A DNA stretch of 64,000 bases from Notospermus geniculatus. Lineage: Eukaryota > Nemertea > Pilidiophora > Heteronemertea > Lineidae. Below, in pieces: positions 48,611-57,487 of the stretch; the first letter of the stretch is position 1; every line of letters begins with the position of its first letter. The position numbers and the translations under genes were made by a program. The stretch is taken from the NCBI GenBank assembly GCA_002633025.1, contig NMRB01000320.1, positions 220,247 to 284,246 of the forward strand, written 5' to 3'. The notes under the pieces are model-generated. The model did no database searches and was not told where the DNA came from. It worked only from the letters and a program-made list of their open reading frames with translations.

Positions 48611-48978
48611 AAAGATCCTGCACCACAACAGGATACAGCTAAACATTGCCCATTTATCAGAACACAGCGGTGTTCTGCAGTATCATTCCATATTGGAAAT
48701 TCTCATCATTGTCTATCCAACAATCACTGTACCATAGATACAGGAAATGAAATATAAAAAACACATCAGACAGGTGCCTGTGAAAAAAAATGATTTATAG
48801 GTCCATATATTGGTTTCCAATGATTATTACAAAATTGGCTCAATTCTGTCATTTCAGAATGTAGTGCATGTAAAACAAAGAAGTGCTCACTGAATGATAG
48901 GCACAGGGGAAATACTGGTACCATCATCTCCGATGCAGCTGTATCCATACATGTATTTGACCAACTGGTTTCATTGCA

Positions 48979-49358
48979 GTTAAAGGGAGACATGCGAAAA
49001 ATATTGCCCGGCGGGCACAAGTTGTCTGAGTTGTAGTGCCGTCTATTAAAACACGGTGACACTACGCTATCTCACAGGCCCCTGTAGAGCTGTTAGTGAG
49101 CTTAGAACACGTATCTAACCAAACAACACTAGTTTGTAAAAAACACACCCCGAGCTCATGAATTTATGAGCTCGTGGTGTGTTTTTAGATACGTGTTGTG
49201 TTTTTTAGATACGTTTGCTTAGAAAAGTGTTCTTAACTCACTGATAGCTCTACAGGCGCCTGTGATATATCGTAGTGTCACCGTGTATTAACAGACGGCG
49301 CTAGAACTCAGACAACTTGTGCCCGCCGGGCAATATCTTTCGCATGTCTCCCTTTAAC
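48979..49358. mobile_element. 380-base near-complete palindrome
   Basis: The left end GTTAAAGGGAGACATGCGAA pairs with TTCGCATGTCTCCCTTTAAC at the right. Pairing continues inward through ATTGCCCGGCGGGCACAAGT, GGTGACACTACG and GAGCTCATGAATTTATGAGC at the centre, so almost the entire 380 bases fold on themselves. Non-coding. Confidence 0.85.
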
Positions 49359-50626
49359 CCATTCTTTATGTGGTGGGGCGGGCACTCTAAGGCCAGCAGC
49401 ACACCAGGTAATATCGCAAGTAATCTACTTGCCACTGATCTGCTCGCCAGCCACCGCCGACTAGGCGATGTCGCAGACTAGGCGGTCTCCCTTTTGGTAT
49501 TGTTCAGGCCGAGCATCCCTGGCGAGAAAATTCCACGCATCACTGTCCAGCGCACACCTGGCTTCAACAGCAAATTTCTGCTCGCTGTGATTAGATCATT
49601 TGTGATATCGCCTGCTGTGCTGCTTATTAAATCAAGGCATAAATGTTCTAGTGACTCCACTTTCCTTCCACATTACCCGTACCAGCAAACACCCACTGTC
49701 TGTACAGTAAATAATCCATAGTTGACACCCGGTTTGACCTTTTGGACATGTTTGAAAAAACCTGTAATCTGCCCAGGGGCAGGAGTATGCACTGTACATG
49801 AGCTGTTTCCTGCTTCAGAATTGCCTTGTAGCACTTTGTGAATCTCATGCATATCATCTCGTTTTAATATGCATTCACACGTCAGAACCACTTGGAATGT
49901 TTCGGCAAAACAGCTCACAAAATGGTGGCTGGATAATTCTTAATATTTTCCCAATAATGCCAATTACATGTAGGCTTCACTTGAAGGGCTTTTCGGAATT
50001 ACTGGTTACCAATAGCAATGGTGCATGGATAAATCGAAATATTTCCCAGTAATGCCAATTACAATAGGGTTCTCTGCACTTAAGGGCTATTCGAAGGCCA
50101 AATTTCATTTAATACTTGACACACATCGTACCATAAAGCTTCCAAAGCAGCTGTACAGTATTGAATTGTGCGAGAATAGGCCAGGAAACGTTCAACTTGG
50201 TGTATGCCAAACTAGAGCAAACACATCAACAGAAAAGAAAGGCAAGGTAAGGTCATGCCAAAAAACATTGACTTAGAGAGTTGAGCATGAATACCTACAG
50301 TGTACGATATGATTTATGCCATGAGAGTGGTGGCCGGGTGTACAACATTGGCAACTACATGTATATCACCTCTGCTCCTGCCTCAGTAAAAAGTGTCCAA
50401 AAGTGGGCAGGTTGCCGGCCACTGCAGGGGCGTATCTTTTATGGCCTAAGGGGGCAAAATTGATTGAGTCTGAAGAGTGAAGTCAGAGGGGGGGTCTGGG
50501 GCCCTCTCCCAGAAAAAATTAAAAACCTACATGCATTTTCCCCTCATCTCACACCACAATAACTCGGCTTGAAGAGAGAAAATTATATTATACTCCGGGG
50601 GGGGGGGGGGCATTTGCCCCTGCCCN

Positions 50627-50755
50627 CAGAAAAATTGAAATAGTTGATTTTCTGATTGACTGGGTCGTAAAGTTCCACGTGCATGAATAAACACAATTGA
50701 TAAATACTAGTCTGAACTAACGTGATCTGGTCTGATATTGACAGTTTTCGAAAAC
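50627..50755 (-). CDS. 2DBD nuclear receptor, LBD helix 4-5 exon; 3' boundary unresolved
   Basis: The - strand acceptor TTTTTTCAG at 50,756 opens a frame that continues the previous exon: G-FRKLSISDQITLVQTSIYQL, then CLFMHVELYDPVNQKINYFN. Together with FAKKIPG of the previous exon it forms the nuclear-receptor LBD signature spanning helices 3-5 (F-A-K...F-x-x-L...D-Q-I-x-L-V). The open frame runs into an ambiguous base at 50,626 and then into G/C-rich repeat sequence; no good donor is visible. The true end of this exon is therefore uncertain and may be mis-assembled or hit by an insertion. Confidence 0.75.
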
Positions 50756-51041
50756 CTGAAAAAAGATATTGAATAGAATGAGGTAATGACAAACCGATTT
50801 TTCCTCTCATGAGGTACTTTTATATTTGCAATATTGTCTACGAAGATGTCATCATTTGACCACTTTTCAGAGTTGGTCGTAACATGCATAAAGCGGATAC
50901 TGCTTCCTAATCACCAAAACACAACGATACGAGCAGTCCCCCTCACCTAATCTATCATCTACCGAACACGAAATCTGCAGCTGCCTCATCATTTTGAGGC
51001 AGTTGGTCACATCATTGAATGGACACTTGGAAATACACATA

Positions 51042-51218
51042 TGAGACAGTCTACGAAAAGCTACAGATGTCGCATTTGAGGAAAGTGTTAATAGCCACAT
51101 TTCAATCGCTGAAATGTACTTCGTAACTGGTTAAACAGTAGCAGATTAATGCACAGGCATTCTGACAGCCCTAGTTGATCATTCAGCAACATCGAGCGGG
51201 TTTTCCTAGACCGCGTCA
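51042..51218. mobile_element. MITE, TGAGGCGGC family, copy 2
   Basis: TGAGACAGTCTACGAAAAGC at the left and GGGTTTTCCTAGACCGCGTCA at the right are inverted. The interior shares CACATTTCAATCGCTGAAATG and CAGTAGCAGATTAATGCACAGG with the copies at 11,549 and 61,151. It lies in a receptor intron. Confidence 0.75.
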
Positions 51219-51315
51219 CATGTTCCATGTGTCTTCTTGATTCACTAGTCAAAACTTGACCCAACTCTGGTTCTGAACGTGGTAAAAAAGGCCCTTGTCC
51301 CTTACACCCACCCAC

Positions 51316-51430
51316 CTGGGATTTTCTTGGCAAACTTCAGAGCACAGAGAGCATCATGATTGAACTGTTCCATCATCACGCTCCACATAGCGAGGGGAGA
51401 GAAGTCTGTCATTTTTGGCATGTTGTAAGG
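51316..51430 (-). CDS. 2DBD nuclear receptor, LBD helix 3 exon
   Basis: A 115-base exon between TGTTTCAG and G|GTGGGT on the - strand. It reads PYNMPKMTDFSPLAMWSVMM, then EQFNHDALCALKFAKKIP. The final FAKKIPG is the conserved end of helix 3 that starts the LBD signature. It joins in phase to the hinge exon (53,140) and to the helix 4-5 exon. Confidence 0.9.
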
Positions 51431-51563
51431 CTGAAACAGAAACAACCCTGGTTCCAGGTATAAAAGTAATTGATAATGAAGGAAATGAGAACTCTTCGTT
51501 AAAATGCTGTGAAGTTTTTCTGGTGGGCAGGGCTAGTCATTTTAGGCTCACAGCCTGGTCACC

Positions 51564-51854
51564 TTAAAAAGCCCCACTGTATTGAATCTGAAAAACGCAA
51601 ATCATCGCCGCGATTCTTGACGTCAGTGCACCGACGTCAGGACGTCAGCGTAGTGTAAAATGTGCTACGCTCTGTCTGAATACATTAGAGCCCTCCCTAC
51701 AGTTTTTTTCAATGTGTGCTGAAAACTAGGCCTTGATTCTCGGAAATACCTATCGGGCAAGCATTTTGGTGACCTTCACGAGGCTATGAAACCTCTGTTT
51801 GCATTCTCCTAACATTTTGAAAATATCGTAAAATTCAATACAGTGGGGCTTTAA
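51564..51854. mobile_element. TTAA-edged MITE with AAGCCCCACTGTATTGAAT ends
   Basis: AAAGCCCCACTGTATTGAAT at the left and ATTCAATACAGTGGGGCTTT at the right are inverted, with TTAA at both edges. The 291-base unit lies in the intron between the hinge and helix 3 exons of the receptor. Non-coding. Confidence 0.8.
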
Positions 51855-53139
51855 CACATTTCCTAGCTGCAATTATTGGTTTTTGGATCTGAATTCTTCA
51901 TTTTACATGTGACAAGTACATTGAGTCCGGGCCACTTCCACCTCCATGCATGAACCCACAATATTGGCAAAAGGCTGCATTCACTCATTTATTCAACATT
52001 GCAAAACAAAGAGAATATCATGTTTTAATGAACAGTGGTGAAACGGTCATTTGCAAGGGAAATTAATGTCATCATGTCCAGCATTCCAGCATGTTACACA
52101 AATGAAGGCTTTATTCAAATAACGAAAATATCAATTGGACGTCAGTGTGAAGACCTCATATTTCGTGATCAAGTGCACATACAACAGTTCGACAATGATA
52201 ATCAATGCACAGGCACCCACTGATGAGCAGAGAATAATAATGTGTGTGCAATATTTACAATTTTTTTGCAATTGAAGTTTTAGGTTTCAGCAGCTGTCCC
52301 ATTCAACAGAGCTTTACCTAAGTTCAATGATTGTGGTCATTTGGAAACTTACACCGAGGCAGATGAGTCAGCAAAAAACAAAGATGACGTAATAAGTGCA
52401 CATGCAAACTTATGCCCAATGTACACAGACTTGTACACAGAGAAAAATTTTCATCAAATTTTCTTGGTGCAAGTATAAGTGGGTTCATACACTCAACACA
52501 AATTGCCCCTGAATCTAAATTTCCAAAGAAACGTGAAAAATCTGAGGGTCAGATGAAATGCTGGATGGGGAGATGTGCTGGTGACTGTTCGATAGTGGTA
52601 CGACCTTTTGAACTGGACTGGGTTGCGTCCAGGGTTTTATAGGCCGAGACGTGCGCCACAGCATCCCCATGCTGTTGGGGCTGTTGATGTCCCATTTTAC
52701 GTCAGATTCCCAAAAATCTGAGGATGTAAAACAGGCATAATTTTATCTGTTCTAATTTGTCTTTGGCAAGGCCTACATCATCTTGTCCAAACAAGGCTAT
52801 CGACTCCGTCTTTAGCCTTGTCCGAATCATGTCATCTTTTCCGTTAATGCATGAATTAGTAATGAACCTGACCCCGACTTGACCCCGCCTCCAAGCCAAT
52901 CAGAACTCGTGAAACAATTCACCGTTGGACACTTTCTTTGCTCTTCACGCTCACATTTGTAACACGGATTTTGATTGGCGCGTCGATTTTCCTTCGCACC
53001 CCGATGATTGGTTGAGGCTCTCACCCCTCAGAAACGGGAAATGTGGTGGATTCGAACCAGGCTAGATGGCCGTCAAGCCAGATAGACTGGTGATAACCAG
53101 ATGGGCCTACATTTACACAAGTCATCACCAACACCTTAC
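51855..53139 (-). other. Receptor intron, no recognised feature
   Basis: No exon or delimitable repeat was recognised between the MITE at 51,564-51,854 and the hinge exon. Open frames here are short on both strands. Confidence 0.5.
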
Positions 53140-53429
53140 CTTTCTTCTGATCTGTACCAAATCCTTGAGAGCACGTAGGATGGCACATTCATAAGAGTCC
53201 ATTTCCGCTTCAGATAACACACCTGGCTCCTTCTTCACGTCGACTTGCAAAGGACTCATAGTTGGGAGATTCGCTGTTAGTTTTGGCAGAGGTGGGGTGG
53301 ATGGACAAGAGTTTCTGATAAGCGCTGGTGGACCTTTCGACTTCGGTTGTGTATGATTGCCATGGATCTGTTTGAGCTCTAACCTGGTAGCGTGTTTGAC
53401 TGAGTTCGGTTGTCGGCCGATCCTACTAC
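53140..53429 (-). CDS. 2DBD nuclear receptor, end of DBD2 extension and hinge
   Basis: A 290-base exon between TTCTAG and AAG|GTAAGG on the - strand. It opens SRIGRQPNSVKHATRLELKQ, a typical C-terminal extension of a nuclear-receptor DBD, which contacts the minor groove and sets half-site preference. A Pro/Ser-rich hinge follows with VDVKKEPGVL, a psi-K-x-E sumoylation-type motif, then the start of helix 1 (EMDSYECAILRALKDLVQIR). Phases fit both neighbours. Confidence 0.9.
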
Positions 53430-54474
53430 CTAGAATTCAAACAACCACACTGTGAGAAAATCATGCAAATGATGTCTGCTACTATTGGATATCTGAATAG
53501 GTAGTTAAAATCTGGCCTGTCTGGGCGGTGGCGGTGTCGGGGAAAAAAATCAGAAACGTTTGCAAACACCTGGTTAACTCGATCAAGTGGGGGTAAGGGT
53601 ACTATCACAGTCACTGTTGGTAGACAATCACAGTTGAGCACAGATGTTGAATACATTAGTTAAGAGTTCAAAAGTACTGGAAAATTTGAAGAGGTCAATC
53701 ACACTTTACAAAGTACACGTTGACTTTTCACACGTAGGTGGGCTTTGCACACAAACTGCTGAATACGCAATAATATCACTGCCTGCAGACTTGCATCAAC
53801 AGGTTGCTGGTTGTGGATCAATAAAATAATTTAATAATTTCAAAGATAAGACAGACGAGACTGGTTAAAGCCGAGGAGACCTTTAACCAACATCACGATT
53901 GTTGTTGAAGTGGCCGGCACAGTAGTATTAACATACGGACGTGTCATTACTGAGGTTGGAGATTCCATCTGTCCATTCCAGATCAACTTGGTCAGATCCA
54001 TGCATGTAAAAGAGATGACAAATCCTTTTGTGGGGACTGATTTCTTCAGGGATTCCTGCATTACACTGCACTGCCAAACTTCTCCAGTATTTTGGTACTT
54101 GGTATTAGTATTTGATTTTCCGTCGGGGCCAAAGCCATAGCATTATTGGCCCTGGTAAGTACGGAAGAGGCCATCTCAAGGTATTCATGTTCCTCACTTG
54201 GATGGGATCTTTTTCTTGCCCTTGCAAAGGCAAAAGGTACAAGGCACTACAGCTTACTGTCTCATGAGACACGCTGAAGAGCCAGGGATAATTAACACCA
54301 TAGGGCCCAGGATTTGTAACTGGGATGTGCTGCTTCCAAAACAGACATGTTGACTATCGGGGTATCACGGCTTCTCCAGTTTTGCTGTATTCATCATTTG
54401 GCACATGATTCTATGATTTTCTTCAGATCTCAAGGGTCACAATGATATCTGTCTAAACTTCGATCTAAACTTAC
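53430..54474 (-). other. Receptor intron with one dispersed repeat
   Basis: Contains the reverse copy of the dispersed repeat at 54,171-54,296. Otherwise nothing recognised. Confidence 0.5.
54171..54296 (-). repeat. Dispersed repeat, copy 2 (opposite to 17,820-17,945)
   Basis: Its reverse complement carries CCCTGGCTCTTCAGCG, GTGCCTTGTACC, GCAAGGGCAAG and GATCCCATCCAAGTGAGGAA in the same order as the + strand copy in the neurexin intron. Confidence 0.7.
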
Positions 54475-54622
54475 CATCAGGGGTCATTCCAACATCAATG
54501 CACTGTTTAAACCGGCAGTACTTGCAAGCATTGCGGGTTGATAATGTTATTGAACAGTTACCACCTTTAGAACAGGCGTAGCGATATGAATCTCTTTCTT
54601 TGATCGTTCGTCGGAAAAAACC
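54475..54622 (-). CDS. 2DBD nuclear receptor, DBD2 second zinc finger
   Basis: A 148-base exon between TTTTTCAG and G|GTAAGT on the - strand. It reads GFFRRTIKERDSYRYACSKG and continues to the four cysteines of finger II with spacing C-x5-C-x9-C-x2-C (CSKGGNC, then CKYC), then RFKQCIDVGMTPD. This is a standard nuclear-receptor second finger with D-box and the R-x-x-x-C-x-x-x-G-M end. It joins to the first finger exon at 55,092. Confidence 0.95.
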
Positions 54623-54899
54623 CTGAAAAATCATGGAATAGATTATGAAGTTTATGGCTCTGAACAGCTGCGGTGAAGAAAAAACAAAGTTCCAGAAAAA
54701 GCAAATTTGTGAGGTTTCCAACACGACGTCATGAATTTGTTGATCACAAAGTGAGATACCCGGGTAGATGCAACTTGTCGCAACACTGGCCAACAAACCA
54801 CACTAACCTAGATATGACAGAAAAAAAATTGTTTAACTGAACTGAGATGCTTGTAAGCAGTCTGCAGAATTTTTATGGGGATAGATCTGGAACCATAAT

Positions 54900-55073
54900 A
54901 CATTATGCACCCTCGCTCTTACAAACCTCGATTTTACGAACTCCCGGATATTACGAACCCAACGTCTGGCTCCCAAAATTTCATGACATGTATGTCGTTA
55001 TTACGAACTCCACATTAGTACGAACTTAACCCTTGGACCCCGAAGGGTTCGTAATAGCGAGGGGGGACTGTAC
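54900..55073. mobile_element. pogo/Tigger-like fragment
   Basis: The right end GCGAGGGGGGACTGTA and the left CCCTCGCTCTTACAAACC are diverged inverted repeats. Iterated TTACGAAC words resemble the internal repeats of pogo-superfamily MITEs. The left end is degraded. It lies in the receptor intron between the two DBD2 exons. Confidence 0.55.
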
Positions 55074-55091
55074 AGGGTGAAGAAATCCTAC

Positions 55092-55204
55092 CTTACAACC
55101 TTCACACGTAATGGCCCCGAAGTGGAAGCCAGAGGACGGAGCACCACATACTTTACACGGAATGTTCGAAATGTCGCCATTGATACTGGACAGAGGGTCG
55201 GTAC
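55092..55204 (-). CDS. 2DBD nuclear receptor, DBD2 first zinc finger
   Basis: A 113-base exon between ATTTCAG and AAG|GTAGGA on the - strand. After a linker ([15 protein letters not shown]) it encodes [20 protein letters not shown] and CK, the first finger of a second DBD with spacing C-x2-C-x13-C-x2-C and P-box CEGCK. It follows directly the exon that completes DBD1, so the protein has two tandem DBDs. CEGCK followed by GFFRR is the ordinary class II P-box, expected to read AGGTCA-like half-sites. Confidence 0.95.
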
Positions 55205-55912
55205 CTGAAATTGAGGGCCAATGGAACCGGTATTATTGGCAAACCAATTACAAAAAGGCCTATTGTTTTGATATGATATGATATTTATTTGACCACATAA
55301 CACAACAGAATACAGTGTGCAAACTTTTCTTGAATTGGTCCGACACAGTCAAGATCCTATTGGATCGCTTATACGACTGACTGTGCCCATTACAAATGTG
55401 TAAGTGATTACACGTATGTATATTCCAGTGACGAGCTTTCTAATTAGTGTTTAAAACAATAGTGTGACTTTAATAACAATGTGGGATTACACAGTTTAAG
55501 CTGCAACGTTCAAGCAAATAATTTTTTAAATAGTTAATAAAACCCTGAAGACTATTGAAGAGTGAAAATCTTTTCTGAGACTGAATTAAGAAGTGAATTG
55601 AATAGCTGTGCTGTACTGTGTCGGGGAAAATGCCATATTTCAGAAAACATTGAAACCTCCTTTTGTGGATGCCTCCCTATTGAAAACACCGTAGTTCAGT
55701 TCCTATTTGTTTGTACATTGTATCACGTTTGACATTCATTATTTTTTACCAGAATGACAGAACTGCCCTAAATTCAAAATTTATGACAGATCATACATCA
55801 TACAGTGAACACTCAATTACGGACACTTTGGACGTACCACTGCTGTCTGTGTATTGAGAAGTGTGTGTCCTGATGATAGAATGCCAAAGTTGATAATGCA
55901 ATCTTTACTCAC
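55205..55912 (-). other. Receptor intron between DBD1 and DBD2
   Basis: AT-rich intron with GATATGATATGATATTTATT near 55,268, which resembles a retroelement tail, but no element can be delimited. No exon recognised. Confidence 0.5.
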
Positions 55913-56057
55913 CTGGTTTCATCATACCAGATGAAAGGCATTTCTGATAGCGGCAGTATTGACATTGTGTGCGAGACTCCTTGGTGATCCTGCATGTCTT
56001 GTTCTTTGAGCACACATATTTCACCGAACTGTGTTTCATACTTCGTATAAAGAATTT
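55913..56057 (-). CDS. 2DBD nuclear receptor, DBD1 second zinc finger
   Basis: A 145-base exon between TGTTTCCAG and G|GTGAGT on the - strand. It reads KFFIRSMKHSSVKYVCSKNK and contains the second finger (CSKNKTC, then CQYC, spacing C-x5-C-x9-C-x2-C), then RYQKCLSSGMMKP. Joined to the large exon it gives CEACK-KFF, the unusual P-box reported for the first DBD of 2DBD nuclear receptors. KFFIRS replaces the usual GFFRR after the P-box. Confidence 0.95.
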
Positions 56058-56291
56058 CTGGAAACATAAATTTGTAAAGAATTTACAAAGCGATTGATAA
56101 AGGGAACTTTGACATGATATTTCCTCACAAACATGGTAAAACATGTACGGCAAAAAGATTGATGGGTGACTTGGATAAAAGAGCTCGGCCAGAGCAGACA
56201 ACAACACCGGCACAGAATTAAAAAATCACCTTGTTGAATCGTTCCACGGTCAAATTCAGCCATAATCTCAGAGTAAGGACCCTGAAGCGGG

Positions 56292-56427
56292 TGATTCACT
56301 CTTGCAATTTTGGCTTGAGACGGGGTTGCGTTTCCTTGCGGTTACCTTATATGGCAATCGGAAGTCCTTATAAGGTAATCGCAAGGGAACGCAACCCCGT
56401 CTCAAGCCAAAATCGCAACAGTGGATT
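56292..56427. mobile_element. Foldback hairpin, arms of about 60 bases
   Basis: GCAATTTTGGCTTGAGACGG at the left pairs with CCGTCTCAAGCCAAAATCGC at the right, continuing through GGTTGCGTTTCCTTGCGGTT and its inverse to a small loop near 56,360. Mismatches are few. Confidence 0.85.
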
Positions 56428-57157
56428 CGCCGCTTAGTGGATTCGCCCATAGTTTCAGCAGCACATTTGCTATTCAATGGTATGTCATGTAGGCCCTACA
56501 TAGATGGGAGACACTTGTTCACTCTGAAAGCACTAATCTTCTTAATTCCCAGAGACATCAGAGTACACAATAATCTGTGTACTTACTAACAATATGCACA
56601 GGTGATATCGATTTCGGACATGGTACAATATTATTGTAACTGGGACAGCCCCAAAATACAGCTAAGAGTCCAACTAAAATGCACAATAAAAGACCTCATT
56701 TTCAGGTATGTTGACTGATGGCCTCATTGACGTCCTGATGGTCTGAAATTAGTCCTCATTGCAATTTTCAATATTCTTATTGACTAATTTTACTTTTGAA
56801 ATGTTTGAACAATAATTGAGGCAAAACTTGTAACTTATGTTGTAAAGATGGTTTTCTCTTGCGAGACTGGATTTAGGCCTACCTGTATAAGCCATGTCAG
56901 CAGGTTATCATCAATACCTTTGTCACACTGTTTCAGTTGAATACAATGTAGATTGTATGATGAATGATGCATTTTTTTGCGCAAACGAGTACCATAGATG
57001 TGAGCACAGAACAGCTGCTGCTCTGAGCTATCAAAAAATTCACAACTCGAAAATTAATTTTAAACATGTCAAGTAGGTTTTCAATGAACCTGTACTGACA
57101 TGCATTGCCACAAAAAAACAAGTCATTCAATCGCTGTACACCATATCTTTGAATAGA

Positions 57158-57459
57158 CGAACACGTTCGCTGCCGTGGCCAAAATATCATTTCCATAGGC
57201 CACTGCCATGACCCCCAGGCCTATTTCAAGTTTATTTCATATTGCCAACTACGAATTATACATGTAGCTGTACCCTCTAGCGTGTTCCCATACATCTGGT
57301 CAATCCCCACTGCCAGTATGATCATTGGAAGGCTCTTCGTCATTGCCAAGCTTCATTAACAGAAAATGCTTTAGCCCTACTACGAGTATACTCGTAGCTG
57401 GCAATGGGGAGGAGATCAGCGACTACGAGTATAATCGTAGCCGGCAGTCAACGTGTTAA
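57158..57459. mobile_element. TTAA-type element next to the DBD1 splice donor
   Basis: The right end CCGGCAGTCAACGTGTTAA matches that of the element at 46,506-46,794. The left end CGAACACGTTCGCTGCCG is diverged and has lost TTAA. Inside are two short palindromes, CTACGAGTATACTCGTAG and CTACGAGTATAATCGTAG. The element occupies intron sequence immediately after the large exon of the receptor. Confidence 0.7.
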
Positions 57460-57487
57460 CGCTTTCATTTGTTTTTCTGTTGCTTAC

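Larger units (their letters stand above)
46893..50626 (-). other. Receptor intron(s): missing LBD exon and several repeats
   Basis: The LBD is interrupted here. The exon upstream ends near helix 5 and the exon downstream starts at helix 8, so about 30-40 residues (helices 6-7) must be encoded between them or in sequence lost at the N at 50,626. The stretch contains TIR elements at 48,159-48,610 and 48,979-49,358, AT-rich duplicated words near 49,930-50,060, and a run of 14 G at 50,597-50,610. A weak candidate exon is discussed in the findings (48,831-48,964). Confidence 0.5.
56058..57487 (-). other. Receptor intron inside DBD1, with hairpin and TTAA element
   Basis: This intron splits the two fingers of DBD1. 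It contains a 136-base hairpin (56,292-56,427) and a TTAA-type element (57,158-57,459) whose end lies 28 bases from the splice donor. Otherwise nothing recognised. Confidence 0.55.
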
